Below the pieces are notes generated by a model, which did not search any database, was not told where the DNA came from, and was given only the letters and a program-made list of their open reading frames with translations. Of a stretch of DNA of 64,000 nucleotides, positions 26,958 to 36,914 are shown in pieces (the stretch's first letter is position 1; every line of letters starts with the position of its first letter). Source of the stretch: Thalassotalea profundi. GTDB taxonomy: Bacteria > Pseudomonadota > Gammaproteobacteria > Enterobacterales > Alteromonadaceae. The translations under genes were made by a program, and so were the position numbers. The stretch is from contig NZ_BNAH01000002.1 in NCBI RefSeq assembly GCF_014653195.1, positions 310,377 to 374,376 on the forward strand, given 5' to 3'.

Positions 26958-28058
26958 CTAAGCATTAATTCGTGCGGTTAAAACTTTTGATAATTTTTCA
27001 CTCGCATTAGCAATCAAGGCTTCTGTTTTTGTAAAGTTGATACATGCGTCTGTCACAGAAACACCATATTTAAGTTCACTTTTAGGTAAATCTGCACTTT
27101 GATTGCCCTCGTTCAAGTGACTCTCAAGCATAATACCAATAATAGAAGTATTTCCTGCACATATTTGATCAAAAACATTGTCAGCTACTATTGGCTGACG
27201 ACGATAGTCTTTATTTGAGTTTCCATGCGAGCAATCAATAACAATCCCAGGAACTAAACCTTGTTTAGCAAGTGACTCTTCACATAAAGCAACATTTTCA
27301 GCGTCATAATTTGGCTTTTTACCTCCGCGTAATATGACATGGCCATCAGGGTTTCCTGAAGTTTTTATTAAAGCTACCTGTCCCTTACGGTTAATTCCCA
27401 TAAAGCGATGTGATGAGGCCGCAGACTGAAGTGCGTTTATAGCCACATCTAAACTGCCATTAGTACCATTTTTAAATCCAATTGGCATAGACAAACCGCT
27501 CGCCATTTCACGGTGGGTTTGTGACTCGGTGGTACGCGCACCGATTGCAGACCAACTAAATAATTCAGCTAAATATTGCGGGCTAATTGGGTCTAATGCC
27601 TCAGTAGCTAAAGGCAAACCTATTTCTGTTAGATATAATAACAACTCACGTGCTATTTTTAATCCAGACTCAACATCAAATGTACCGTCCATATGCGGAT
27701 CATTTATTAACCCTTTCCAGCCAACTGTAGTCCTTGGCTTTTCAAAATAAACACGCATGACAATGTATAAACTATCTTGGTATTTATCATGTAGTACTTT
27801 AAGTTTTCTTGCGTACTCTTTGGCAGCTTCCAAATCATGCACAGAGCATGGACCAGCAATAATTAAAAGTCTCGGATCTTTCTTATGAATAATATTTGAG
27901 ATCACCTGACGAGCGGACTCTACAAATGCTCGACCTTTAGAAGGGAGCGGCAAAGCTTCCCTTAATTGGTTGGGTGTGATTAATACTTCTTCAGCATTAA
28001 CATGTATATCATTTAAGGTGCTCTTATGAGCAGATGATTGTGAGGTTATCTTTGACAT
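26958..28058 (-). CDS. aroF: 3-deoxy-7-phosphoheptulonate synthase, probably the tyrosine-sensitive isozyme
   Basis: 366 residues of the class I DAHP synthase family: LLIIAGPCSVHDLEAAKEYA, MRVYFEKPRTTVGWKGLIND, GARTTESQTHRE, and IVIDCSHGNSNKDYRRQ. It catalyses condensation of phosphoenolpyruvate and erythrose 4-phosphate, the first step to aromatic amino acids. The operon with tyrA and the upstream TyrR boxes favour the tyrosine-regulated AroF type over AroG/AroH; feedback residues were not analysed. Confidence 0.94.
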   Translation of the reverse strand: MSKITSQSSAHKSTLNDIHVNAEEVLITPNQLREALPLPSKGRAFVESARQVISNIIHKKDPRLLIIAGPCSVHDLEAAKEYARKLKVLHDKYQDSLYIVMRVYFEKPRTTVGWKGLINDPHMDGTFDVESGLKIARELLLYLTEIGLPLATEALDPISPQYLAELFSWSAIGARTTESQTHREMASGLSMPIGFKNGTNGSLDVAINALQSAASSHRFMGINRKGQVALIKTSGNPDGHVILRGGKKPNYDAENVALCEESLAKQGLVPGIVIDCSHGNSNKDYRRQPIVADNVFDQICAGNTSIIGIMLESHLNEGNQSADLPKSELKYGVSVTDACINFTKTEALIANASEKLSKVLTARINA

Positions 28059-28187
28059 ATGTGTTCCAAAATTTTACAGCGAGTGTTGAATAAATATAGA
28101 TTAATAAAGCTAAAAGCGCGGCTTAAAGCAGACTAACTAAAGAAAGGATAATATCGATATGGTGAATTAAACATGAGACTTTATTTT

Positions 28188-28228
28188 TGTAAACTTTTAT
28201 TTACTTGATTTGTAATGAATATCTTACA
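28188..28228 (-). promoter_or_regulatory. Two TyrR boxes upstream of aroF-tyrA
   Basis: The TyrR consensus is TGTAAA-N6-TTTACA. The first box, 28188-28205, reads TGTAAA-CTTTTA-TTTACT, one mismatch. The second, 28211-28228, reads TGTAAT-GAATAT-CTTACA, two symmetrical mismatches. They start 23 bp apart, about two helical turns, so they could be occupied on one face by a TyrR hexamer. They lie 130-170 bp upstream of aroF. Confidence 0.75.
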
Positions 28229-28272
28229 CTTAATTTTACAACTTGCAAAGACTTTAAATAAAAAATATAAAA

Positions 28273-28292
28273 AAAGCGCCCGAAGGCGCTTT
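28273..28292 (-). terminator. Terminator downstream of acs
   Basis: A perfect 8-bp stem AAAGCGCC / GGCGCTTT has a CGAA tetraloop. On the minus strand it is followed by a T-rich tract. It lies 16 bp past the acs stop codon. Confidence 0.85.
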
Positions 28293-28308
28293 ATAGAAAG
28301 CTTTCTGT

Positions 28309-30252
28309 TTAACCGTGTACAATACGATTTGCAATTAAGTTATCGACAACTGCAGGATCTGCTAATGTCGAAGTATCTCCCAAAGTATCAATGTCATTTT
28401 CAGCAATTTTACGTAAAATACGACGCATTATTTTACCTGAACGCGTTTTAGGTAAGCCTGGGGCATATTGAATATAATCAGGCTTTGCAAATCGCCCAAG
28501 TTCATTAGCTACAAATTCAGTTAACTCTTTTAATAATTGCTCTGACTCTGATGCATTTGCCATTAAAGTCACATAAGCATATACACCTTGTCCTTTAATT
28601 TCATGTGGATAACCAACGACAGCCGCTTCAGCAACAGCAGGGTGAAGCACCAAGGCACTTTCTATTTCAGCTGTACCTAGGCGATGGCCTGATACGTTTA
28701 ATACATCGTCAACGCGGCCTGTTATCCAATAAAATCCATCTTCATCGCGACGAGCACCGTCTCCAGTAAAATAATTTCCTGGGTACTGGCTTAGATAAGT
28801 TTCATAAAAGCGCTCATGGTTCCCATAAACACTTCTTAGTTGTCCCGGCCAGCTGCCAGTCATCACTAATAGACCTTGATTTTCACCTTCTAGAGTATTA
28901 CCATCTTTATCAAAAAGGGCTGGCTGAACACCGAAGAATGGCTTACCAGCAGCTCCAGGTTTCATGTCTACAGCACCAGGTAAAGAAGTAATCAAAATAC
29001 CACCAGTTTCAGTTTGCCACCACGTATCAACAATTGGGCAATTACCTTTACCTACAATTTCATAATACCAATGCCATGCTTCAGGATTAATAGGTTCACC
29101 AACAGTTCCTAAAAGTCGCAATGAAGAAAGATCCGATTGGTTAACTAATTCATCACCAACACTCATTAATGCCCGAATTGCTGTAGGAGCTGTATAGAAA
29201 ATATTGACTTTGTGCTTTTCACAAACTTGCCAAAAACGTCCGGCATCGGGATAGGTTGGTACACCTTCAAAAACTAAAGTGGTAGCGCCATTAGCTAACG
29301 GACCATAAAAGATGTATGAATGACCCGTTATCCAACCAGCATCTGCAGTACACCAATATATTTCACCTTCTTTATAGTCAAATACATATTTATGGGTCAT
29401 TGCTGCATATAATAGGTATCCGGCACATGTATGTAACACACCTTTAGGCGTACCTGTAGAACCAGATGTATATAAAATAAATAAAGGATCTTCAGCATCC
29501 ATTTGCTCAGGTTCACAAACCGCTGGTAAGTTGGCTACTGCTTCTTCATATTTAACATCAATTTTATCATTCCAAGCAACATCGCCGCCGGTACGTTCAA
29601 CTACGATTACCGTATGTACGTTTTCACAATCAGCAACCGCCGCATCAACATTTGACTTCAATGGAATAACTCTGCCACCACGTAAACTTTCATCAGCGGT
29701 AATAACAACTTGGCAATCAGCATCAATAATACGTGAACGAATTGCTTCTGTTGAAAAACCACCAAATACTACGGAATGTACTGCGCCAATTCGCGCACAA
29801 GCTAGCATTGCATAACCAACTTCAGCAATCATAGGCATATAAATGCACACACGGTCACCTTTTTTAACACCGCGTTTTTTTAATAAATTAGCAAAGCGAC
29901 AAACATTATCATGTAATTCTTGATAGGTTATTTTCTTATCTTCACTCGGATCATCACCTTCCCAAATAATTGCAACGTCGTTCGCTTTTGTCGCTAAGTG
30001 TCGATCTATACAGTTATAACTTACATTTAGTTTTGCGCCGGAAAACCAATTAATCTTAGCCGCTTTTAAATCAACTTCACTTACCGTATCCCATGACTGA
30101 GACCAATCCAAAAATGCATTAGCTTGCTCAGCCCAAAATTCATCTGGTTGCTCAATTGATTTCTTGTACATGGCATCGTAAGTAGCACTGTCAATATGCG
30201 TATGAGCTTTTGCCTGCTCTAATATAGGATAACAACTCTTTAATTCTTTCAT
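28309..30252 (-). CDS. acs: Acetyl-coenzyme A synthetase
   Basis: 647 residues, normal for Acs. Adenylation motifs are [28 protein letters not shown] and [20 protein letters not shown]. The C-terminal [11 protein letters not shown] carries the catalytic lysine that is acetylated by Pat-type enzymes in relatives. It activates acetate to acetyl-CoA through acetyl-AMP. It is monocistronic with its own terminator, and the 490-bp upstream spacer may hold regulatory sites. Confidence 0.97.
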   Translation of the reverse strand: MKELKSCYPILEQAKAHTHIDSATYDAMYKKSIEQPDEFWAEQANAFLDWSQSWDTVSEVDLKAAKINWFSGAKLNVSYNCIDRHLATKANDVAIIWEGDDPSEDKKITYQELHDNVCRFANLLKKRGVKKGDRVCIYMPMIAEVGYAMLACARIGAVHSVVFGGFSTEAIRSRIIDADCQVVITADESLRGGRVIPLKSNVDAAVADCENVHTVIVVERTGGDVAWNDKIDVKYEEAVANLPAVCEPEQMDAEDPLFILYTSGSTGTPKGVLHTCAGYLLYAAMTHKYVFDYKEGEIYWCTADAGWITGHSYIFYGPLANGATTLVFEGVPTYPDAGRFWQVCEKHKVNIFYTAPTAIRALMSVGDELVNQSDLSSLRLLGTVGEPINPEAWHWYYEIVGKGNCPIVDTWWQTETGGILITSLPGAVDMKPGAAGKPFFGVQPALFDKDGNTLEGENQGLLVMTGSWPGQLRSVYGNHERFYETYLSQYPGNYFTGDGARRDEDGFYWITGRVDDVLNVSGHRLGTAEIESALVLHPAVAEAAVVGYPHEIKGQGVYAYVTLMANASESEQLLKELTEFVANELGRFAKPDYIQYAPGLPKTRSGKIMRRILRKIAENDIDTLGDTSTLADPAVVDNLIANRIVHG

Positions 30253-30742
30253 GGGAAGTCCTTCAATTTCAACTTGTTATATTTTTAGTTTTTATAAGAG
30301 CTCAAAAACAATTACGATTGATTCAAGCAAAAGAGTAAATACTCTTATTTAATATTTCAATATCATATAGCAACTAAACACATCCGCCTACTCAACTAAA
30401 GTCGAATAGTAATGCTTTTGTTGATATGAGGTGAAAAATTATTAAATTGAGATTACCATTACCCCCAACGAATGACAACGCTGTCACTTGTTGCTCAAAT
30501 TATTAAGAACTTATTATTTTTAATAAGATATAATAAAAAAATGAATATATTCAGCTCGTTTTTAATCAAAAATTTAAGTATGCAAAAAAATAATCAGTGT
30601 ATAGTTAACTACACAGATGCTTTGAAATAAGCCCTTCAAAGCATTAAAGTACTAAATATAATGAATAATCTCTAAACAATCGCACTATTTTTTAGACAAT
30701 TAAAAAATATGTTCTATCTTTTAATTAGATACACTTTTTAGA
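30253..30742. other. Gene-free spacer between divergent acs and a chemoreceptor gene
   Basis: 490 bp, very AT-rich, with no credible ORF. It holds a small inverted repeat TGACA-ACGC-TGTCA at 30473-30486 and an 18-bp near-palindrome at 30598-30615 listed separately. Promoters must lie here, but I cannot place them with confidence. Confidence 0.6.
30598..30615. promoter_or_regulatory. 18-bp palindrome with a TrpR-operator-like core
   Basis: TGTATAGTTAACTACACA is symmetrical except for one pair. Its 10-bp core TAGTTAACTA equals the centre of the E. coli trp operator (CTAGTTAACTAG). It lies 128 bp before the chemoreceptor and about 345 bp before acs. Repressor binding is a guess from the core alone; the flanks differ from the operator. 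Confidence 0.4.
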
Positions 30743-32371
30743 ATGAGACCTATGAATTTTTTAAACAAATTATCAATAACCAAGAAAATTTATTTGATCC
30801 CTATAATTGGCTCAATTAGTTTCATCTTTTATCTCACCTTATCAACGATTACAGCAAATAAAAACGTACAAATGCTTTCAAAAGCTAAAGATGTCCAATT
30901 TCCAGTAGTTCAATACTCGAAAGAAGTCTCTGTATCTATCGTCCGGATATCTGAAATGTTAAGTGGAGCGGTGACAACGGGTGAAATTGATACAATTGAA
31001 ACGGCTAATAAACTAGCCGATGAAATTAATAATTTGATCGATAAAGTAGGAGCAATATCACCTGAATTTTCAAGCGACAAGCATAAAATGAAAACTCAGT
31101 TTGAAAACTATTACAGCCAAGCTAAGAATTTATCAGTGGGTATGATTGATGGCACCATTAATTACGAGAAGTTACCCGAAATGGGTAAAGAAATGAACGA
31201 TGCATACCAATTAGTAACATCTACAGTGGAGCAATTTAATAAACAAAATGTTGAGAAATTTGAAAATGATATTTCGAACGCGAATGAATCTGCTGAAAAC
31301 TTAGTGAGCACCGGCTATATTATGGGGGTTATTACTATCTCATTACTATTTGGTGCTGCCATTCCAATTGTTGCAGGCATAACATCTTCACTCGGTAATG
31401 TAATTAACTCACTCCGAGATTTAGCTGAGGGTGAGGGTGATTTAACCATAAGACTCGAAACAAAAACTGACGATGAAGTAGGTGAGCTTGTTATCTATTT
31501 CAATCGCTTTATTGAAAAATTACAAATAACTATCAAAAAAGTTGTTGATATAGCATTACCATTATCAACTATGGCGACTACGGTAAGTTCAACTGCTGAA
31601 GAAACCAATAGCATCACTATGACACAGCAGCAAGGCACACAAAATGCAAAAGCCGCTGTTGAAAGCTTAAATATTAGTGTGCACAGTGTAGCAGACAATG
31701 CTGCACAAGCTGCTTCAGCATCAACCGAAACTTCAAAAATATCGAGTCAAGGGGCAGATGTTGTTGAAAGAACCGTTTCTACTATTCACAAGCTTGCTGA
31801 GACCGTAGAACGTTCTTCTGATGTTATTGATCAACTAGATAATGACGCAAATCAAGTAGGTGTTATATTAGATGTTATTCGAGGAATTGCTGAGCAAACC
31901 AATTTGCTTGCACTGAACGCAGCTATCGAAGCTGCTCGAGCTGGTGAGCAAGGTAGAGGGTTTGCAGTTGTCGCTGATGAAGTAAGAACATTAGCATCAA
32001 GAACGCAAACCTCCACAGTTGAAATCCAAACAACAATTGAAAAATTACAAGCAGCAGCTAAAGAAGCTGTAAATGCAATGAGTAGCGGTAAAGAACTTGC
32101 CGAAGATAGTGTAGAGCAAGTAAGCGCTGCAGGAAAATCATTAGAAGATATAACAAACTCTGTCGCTCAGATTAACTCTATGACAGCAGATATCGCTAGT
32201 GCTACTGAAGCCCAATCTGATTCAGCAAAAGAGATTGTTTCACACGTTGATGATATTAGTTCGAGCACAGCAAAAACCCATCAAGCCTCAGAGGAACTAG
32301 CAAATGTTAGTGGCGAGTTAGCCCATCTAGCAAATGATCTTGAAGTGCTTGCGAAGGGATTTAAAGTTTAA
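30743..32371 (+). CDS. Methyl-accepting chemotaxis protein
   Basis: 542 residues. A membrane helix (about 15-34) is followed by a helical periplasmic domain of about 155 residues (four-helix-bundle type), a second membrane helix (about 192-213), and a HAMP domain ([27 protein letters not shown], split for reading). The signalling tip is [20 protein letters not shown] followed by [10 protein letters not shown]. The ligand is unknown. Either ATG 30743 or ATG 30752 could be the start; both keep the full membrane helix. A PstS-like small protein follows after about 170 bp. Confidence 0.93.
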   Translation: MRPMNFLNKLSITKKIYLIPIIGSISFIFYLTLSTITANKNVQMLSKAKDVQFPVVQYSKEVSVSIVRISEMLSGAVTTGEIDTIETANKLADEINNLIDKVGAISPEFSSDKHKMKTQFENYYSQAKNLSVGMIDGTINYEKLPEMGKEMNDAYQLVTSTVEQFNKQNVEKFENDISNANESAENLVSTGYIMGVITISLLFGAAIPIVAGITSSLGNVINSLRDLAEGEGDLTIRLETKTDDEVGELVIYFNRFIEKLQITIKKVVDIALPLSTMATTVSSTAEETNSITMTQQQGTQNAKAAVESLNISVHSVADNAAQAASASTETSKISSQGADVVERTVSTIHKLAETVERSSDVIDQLDNDANQVGVILDVIRGIAEQTNLLALNAAIEAARAGEQGRGFAVVADEVRTLASRTQTSTVEIQTTIEKLQAAAKEAVNAMSSGKELAEDSVEQVSAAGKSLEDITNSVAQINSMTADIASATEAQSDSAKEIVSHVDDISSSTAKTHQASEELANVSGELAHLANDLEVLAKGFKV

Positions 32372-32538
32372 TTTTAGCGTTTATACAGATAACAAGAAAG
32401 CTGATGTAACAACGAAATGACAGTATTTTAACTATGAGTTGCCATATAATTCTGGTGAAACAGTTTAAATAAGGTACATTAATTATTTTTATAGAATTTA
32501 TTCAGCTTATTAAAGACTTTGTATTTTAGGAGTAATAA

Positions 32539-32949
32539 ATGAAAAAACTATTAACACATACTCTCATTGTTTTATCACTGAGTTCTTTTTATGCTTCAGC
32601 AGTATCAGTGGTCGTTCACCCATCAAATAGTGCTAGTTTAGATGAAGGTGATCTGAAAAAGATTTTTTTAGGAAAAAGCAAAACATTTCCGAATGGTTCA
32701 CAAATTGTACCTATTGATTTATCGAGTGGCATTGCTAGAGATGAATTTGTTAAAAATGTTTTAGGAAGATCCGAAAGCCAAATAAAGGCTTACTGGTCAA
32801 AGCTTATTTTTACAGGTAAAGGGCAAGCTCCTAAAGCAGTAGATAGTGAAGCCGAAGTAATTAAATTAGTAAGCCAAGATCCTAATGCTATTGCTTATGT
32901 CAGTGACGGCGCAGTTACAGATGCAGTAAAAGTAGTAGCTAAGTTTTAA
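32539..32949 (+). CDS. Small periplasmic PstS-like phosphate-binding-domain protein
   Basis: 136 residues with a signal peptide (residues 1-21, cleavage near ASA). The mature part contains LDEGDLKKIFLGKSKTFPNG and YWSKLIFTGKGQAPKAV, seen in short PBP-like (PstS-like superfamily) proteins that are half the size of true phosphate-binding proteins. An AGGAG ribosome site precedes the ATG. No pst transporter genes are nearby, so phosphate transport is doubtful; a sensor-accessory role is possible given the chemoreceptor upstream. Confidence 0.8.
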   Translation: MKKLLTHTLIVLSLSSFYASAVSVVVHPSNSASLDEGDLKKIFLGKSKTFPNGSQIVPIDLSSGIARDEFVKNVLGRSESQIKAYWSKLIFTGKGQAPKAVDSEAEVIKLVSQDPNAIAYVSDGAVTDAVKVVAKF

Positions 32950-32991
32950 CCCTTATTTTTTATAGTTAGATAGACTACATATTTAAAACAT

Positions 32992-33022
32992 AAAAAAACC
33001 TACATCAAGTGCAGGTTTTTTA
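32992..33022. terminator. Bidirectional terminator between the PstS-like gene and rplS
   Basis: An A-tract and CCTAC, a short loop, then GCAGG and a T-tract (one mismatch in the stem). It is placed between convergent genes and can end both transcripts. Confidence 0.75.
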
Positions 33023-33054
33023 TTTTGGAAATAAAATAATTTATAGTAACTAAA

Positions 33055-33408
33055 TTATCTTTTTGCCAATTTTTCTTTGATACGTGCAGAACGACCTGAA
33101 CGCTCACGAAGATAGTAAAGCTTAGCTTGACGAACATCACCGCGACGTTTGACTTCAATAGAGTCAACGATTGGACTATGTGTCTGGAATACACGTTCAA
33201 CACCTACACCGTTCGAAATTTTACGAACAGTGAACGCTGAATTGATGCCACGGTTTTTAATAGCAATTACAACACCTTCAAATGCTTGAAGACGTGATTT
33301 ATCACCTTCTGTAACTTTAACTTGTACTACAACAGTATCACCTGGAGCGAATACTGGTACATCAGTTTTTAATTGCTCTTGTTCGAGCATTTCAATAATT
33401 TTACTCAT
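33055..33408 (-). CDS. rplS: 50S ribosomal protein L19
   Basis: 117 residues from ATG 33408. E. coli L19 begins MSNIIKQLEQEQ, matched here by [12 protein letters not shown], and a GAAGGTAAA ribosome site precedes the ATG. An in-frame start 30 bases upstream is therefore rejected. The core [39 protein letters not shown] and [18 protein letters not shown] is typical. It is last in the rpsP-rimM-trmD-rplS operon, 13 bp after trmD. Confidence 0.98.
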   Translation of the reverse strand: MSKIIEMLEQEQLKTDVPVFAPGDTVVVQVKVTEGDKSRLQAFEGVVIAIKNRGINSAFTVRKISNGVGVERVFQTHSPIVDSIEVKRRGDVRQAKLYYLRERSGRSARIKEKLAKR

Positions 33409-33421
33409 ATTTACCTTCTTC

Positions 33422-34231
33422 CTAGGTTTCACAGTCATTAACAGTACTATGTTTCGCTTTTATTAAAGCTAACATTTTTTCCTGTTCATCTGTCAGAGCT
33501 AGGTCAGTTAAAAGTTCTGGTCGTCTAGTCCACGTTCTTTCTAGCGACTGATATTGGCGCCATTGCCGTATTTGTTCATGATCACCACTTAGTAGCACTT
33601 TAGGAACCGACTTAACGCCTCCTATTGAAGTATCGAGTACTTCTGGCCTTGTATAATGAGGGCAATCTAACAAACCATCAGAAAATGAATCCTGCTCAGC
33701 CGATAAATTATGACCCAATACACCTGGCACAATACGCGCTACGGCATCAATTACGTTCATAGCAGGTAATTCCCCACCACTTAACACGTAATCTCCGACA
33801 GACCATTCTTCGTCAATATCTGACTCGATAAGTCTTTCATCTATGCCTTCATAACGTCCTGCTATAAATATCAGTCGGTCATGTTGTGCTAATTCATGTA
33901 CACCAACTTGGTCCAATTTCCGTCCCTGAGGTGATAAATAAATAACCTTAGCATTTCCACCATTTTCAATTGCCGCTTGTTTAGCTGCAACAATGGCATC
34001 ACGTAACGGTTGAACCATCATTAACATCCCTGGACCACCACCGTAAGGTCTGTCGTCTACAGTGCGATGTCGATCATGAGTAAAGTCTCTTGGATTCCAT
34101 TTATGAAATTCAATTAACCCATTACGAATTGCTCGGCCTGTCACCCCATACTCAGTAATAGCATCAAACATTTCTGGAAATAAACTTATAACGCCTATCC
34201 ACAGTTTATGGTCAACAATGCTGTTACTCAC
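33422..34231 (-). CDS. trmD: tRNA (guanine-37-N1)-methyltransferase TrmD
   Basis: 269 residues. [19 protein letters not shown] is at the N-terminus; the S-adenosylmethionine knot includes [16 protein letters not shown] and [24 protein letters not shown] lies further on. It methylates G37 to prevent frameshifting. It has a longer N-terminal extension ([10 protein letters not shown]) than E. coli TrmD. The start is 3 bp after the rimM stop, in the ribosomal-protein operon. Confidence 0.97.
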   Translation of the reverse strand: MSNSIVDHKLWIGVISLFPEMFDAITEYGVTGRAIRNGLIEFHKWNPRDFTHDRHRTVDDRPYGGGPGMLMMVQPLRDAIVAAKQAAIENGGNAKVIYLSPQGRKLDQVGVHELAQHDRLIFIAGRYEGIDERLIESDIDEEWSVGDYVLSGGELPAMNVIDAVARIVPGVLGHNLSAEQDSFSDGLLDCPHYTRPEVLDTSIGGVKSVPKVLLSGDHEQIRQWRQYQSLERTWTRRPELLTDLALTDEQEKMLALIKAKHSTVNDCET

Positions 34232-34234
34232 AAG

Positions 34235-34762
34235 TTAGAAACCTGGATCCCAGTCAACACAAATTTGTTTATTTTCAATACTTACCGATTGAATCACTTG
34301 TTCAAAAAGATACGGTATTAAGCGCTCTTTTTTTCCAAAACCATCATTTCGGTTCGCTTTCACAACCAGTACATCATTAGCGCCTGTTTCTAATAAATCA
34401 GAAACAATCCCAAGGTCGTAACCTTCGGTAGTCATAACTTTCATTCCCATTAGATCTCGCCAGTAAAATTCACCATCAGGTAAATCAGGCAAAGCCGTTT
34501 CTTTGACTAAAATTTCTGAGCCAACCAATGCTTGCGCTTGGTCACGATCATCAATTCCACCCACTTTAACGATGAGTCCGTTGCTATGTCTACGCCAATC
34601 AGTAATTTCTACTAATTGTGTATTATTTCCTAATTTTAATGACCAAGGAAAATAGTCAAGTATGGCTTCTTGTTCATCTGTGAATGAATGAATTTTTAAC
34701 CACCCTTTGATTCCGTAAACTGCGCCTACTTTACCAAGGGTAATGTCTTTAACTTCTTCCAC
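34235..34762 (-). CDS. rimM: 16S rRNA processing protein RimM
   Basis: 175 residues. The N-terminal barrel has ITLGKVGAVYGIKGWLKIHS; the PRC-barrel C-terminal domain includes EFYWRDLMGMKVMTTEGYDLG, split here for reading, and LIPYLFEQVIQSV. Family knowledge: it binds S19 and assists maturation of the 30S head. It lies between rpsP (27 bp upstream) and trmD (3 bp downstream). Confidence 0.97.
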   Translation of the reverse strand: MEEVKDITLGKVGAVYGIKGWLKIHSFTDEQEAILDYFPWSLKLGNNTQLVEITDWRRHSNGLIVKVGGIDDRDQAQALVGSEILVKETALPDLPDGEFYWRDLMGMKVMTTEGYDLGIVSDLLETGANDVLVVKANRNDGFGKKERLIPYLFEQVIQSVSIENKQICVDWDPGF

Positions 34763-34789
34763 AATGACTCCTAAAACCTACCAGATTAA

Positions 34790-35038
34790 TTAAGCTGCCG
34801 CTTGAGCGTCTTTAACTAATTTGGCCACACGATCAGATACAGCTGCACCTTGACCAACCCAATGGTTGACACGGTCTAAGTCTAAACGTAATTTTTCCGC
34901 TTGACCTTGCGCTGTAGGGTTGAAGAAACCAACTTTCTCGATGAAACGACCATCGCGAGAGTTACGGCTATCTGCAACAACAACCTGAAAGAATGGACGC
35001 TTTTTAGCGCCACCACGAGCTAAACGAATGGTAACCAT
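34790..35038 (-). CDS. rpsP: 30S ribosomal protein S16
   Basis: 82 residues, [20 protein letters not shown], with [20 protein letters not shown] following. It is the first gene of the rpsP-rimM-trmD-rplS operon, a conserved arrangement in gammaproteobacteria. The operon promoter is presumably in 35039-35240. Confidence 0.98.
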   Translation of the reverse strand: MVTIRLARGGAKKRPFFQVVVADSRNSRDGRFIEKVGFFNPTAQGQAEKLRLDLDRVNHWVGQGAAVSDRVAKLVKDAQAAA

Positions 35039-35248
35039 ATCGTCCTCTATATAATTTAAGTGTTAAACAAAATATCCAGACACTTCCTGTACCCATAGGT
35101 AACAGAAAAGCTCGCGTATTCTACGCTTTTTCAAACGAAATGCAAGTATTACTAGGTACGATGAATAAAAAATATGCAAGTGTAAGTTGGTTATTACAAA
35201 AGAGAATGATAGATAAGGAATAGTATCTTAAGTAAACTAAAAATTAAT

Positions 35249-35278
35249 GACTAAAAGGCAGCATACTACCTTTTAGTC
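35249..35278 (-). terminator. Hairpin downstream of ffh
   Basis: Perfect 10-bp arms GACTAAAAGG and CCTTTTAGTC have a 10-nt loop, 33 bp past the ffh stop. On the minus strand a short ATTAATTTTT tract follows, so it is a plausible ffh terminator of modest strength. Confidence 0.6.
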
Positions 35279-35310
35279 TAATTTTTAGATAAGAACAATA
35301 TTAATCGCGA

Positions 35311-36699
35311 CTATCGCCCAAACATGCCACCTCCAGGGCCGCCCATGCCTCCTGGAGGCATCATACCTTTCATAGAGCGCATCATTTTCTGCATACCACC
35401 TTTCGCAGACATTTTTTTCATCATTTTCTGCATTTGAGTAAATTGTTTCAATAATTTATTAACATCTTGTATTTGTGTGCCAGAACCTGCGGCGATTCGA
35501 CGCTTACGAGAGCCTTTAATGATATCAGGGCGCTGTCTTTCACCTTTAGTCATTGAATTAATAATGGCTTCCATTTGAATGGTTACTTTATCACCCATTT
35601 GATCTTTAATTTTGTCAGACATATTACCCATCCCTGGTAATTTATCCATCATTCCCATCATGCCGCCCATGCTTTTCATTTGCACCAATTGGTCACGAAA
35701 GTCCTCTAGATCAAATCCCTTTCCACTTTTAACCTTATTTGCTAATTGTGCGGCTTTTTTACGATCAACTTTTTGTTCAACTTCTTCGATAAGTGATAGT
35801 ACGTCGCCCATACCAAGAATACGTGAAGCAATACGATCAGGGTGAAACGGTTCAAGGGCTTCTATTTTTTCACCTACCCCCATAAACTTAATAGGCTTAC
35901 CAGTTAAATGACGAATTGACAAAGCAGCACCGCCTCGGGCATCACCGTCTGTTTTCGTTAAAATAATGCCTGTAAGTGGCAATGCATCATTAAAAGCTTT
36001 AGCTGTATTAGCTGCATCTTGACCTGTCATAGCGTCAACAGTAAACAATGTTTCAACAGGATTAATGGCAGCATGTAACTGCTGAATTTCTCCCATCATA
36101 TCTGAATCTACATGTAACCTACCTGCCGTATCAACAATTAATACATCAAAAAATTGTTTCTTAGCATGAGCTATTGCCGAGGTAACTATATCTATAGGTT
36201 TTTGATTGATATCACTCGGGAAAAACTCAACGTCTACCTCTTTTGCTAATGTTTCAAGCTGTTTTATAGCCGCTGGGCGATAAACATCAGCACTAACAAC
36301 TAATACTTTTTTCTTTTCTCGCTCTTTTAAGTATTTAGATAATTTAGCAACTGAGGTTGTTTTACCAGCCCCTTGCAAGCCTGCCATTAACACAACAGCA
36401 GGAGGTGTTGCTTTTAAATCTAAAGCTTCATTCACCTCCCCCATCGCTGCTTCGAGTTCTTTTTGTACAATCTTTACAAACACTTGGCCAGGAGTTAGGC
36501 TTTTAGAAACATCCTGCCCTACCGCACTTTCTTTAACTTTCGCAATAAACTCACGAATAACAGGTAAAGCAACATCAGCTTCAAGCAAAGCCATGCGAAC
36601 TTCACGTAAAGTTTCTTTAATGTTGTCTTCAGTTAATCGGCCTCTGCCACTGATATTTTTAAGCGTTTTGGTTAAACGATCGGAAAGATTTTCAAACAT
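35311..36699 (-). CDS. ffh: Signal recognition particle protein Ffh
   Basis: 462 residues. The N domain is followed by the GTPase with GLQGAGKTTSVAKL, DTAGRLHVD and TKTDGDARGGAALS. The C-terminal M domain binds 4.5S RNA and signal sequences and is very methionine-rich (MQKMMKKMSAKGGMQKMM), ending in a glycine/methionine tail. It targets nascent membrane proteins to FtsY and SecYEG. It is transcribed alone, divergent from the permease and ypjD block. Confidence 0.98.
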   Translation of the reverse strand: MFENLSDRLTKTLKNISGRGRLTEDNIKETLREVRMALLEADVALPVIREFIAKVKESAVGQDVSKSLTPGQVFVKIVQKELEAAMGEVNEALDLKATPPAVVLMAGLQGAGKTTSVAKLSKYLKEREKKKVLVVSADVYRPAAIKQLETLAKEVDVEFFPSDINQKPIDIVTSAIAHAKKQFFDVLIVDTAGRLHVDSDMMGEIQQLHAAINPVETLFTVDAMTGQDAANTAKAFNDALPLTGIILTKTDGDARGGAALSIRHLTGKPIKFMGVGEKIEALEPFHPDRIASRILGMGDVLSLIEEVEQKVDRKKAAQLANKVKSGKGFDLEDFRDQLVQMKSMGGMMGMMDKLPGMGNMSDKIKDQMGDKVTIQMEAIINSMTKGERQRPDIIKGSRKRRIAAGSGTQIQDVNKLLKQFTQMQKMMKKMSAKGGMQKMMRSMKGMMPPGGMGGPGGGMFGR

Positions 36700-36914
36700 G
36701 AATAGCTCTACGGTTGATTACAAGATAAAACAGTACTCCATTATACTCGCACGATTAATAAGCGAAAGGGGAAATTTGAATAATGCGACTTACAACAGTA
36801 ATAAATAATCTAATGATGGAGTAAGTTAATGTGATATTGGTAAAAACAAGATTATCGAATAATGCATAGGTTATGGTAAACTTGTCACATTCTTAAAAAA
36901 GTGTTCTATCTATT

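Noticed and set aside
28215..28451. Plus-strand ORF between aroF and acs
   Set aside because: It runs through the acs terminator and into the acs 3' end antisense; the encoded peptide has no recognisable features.
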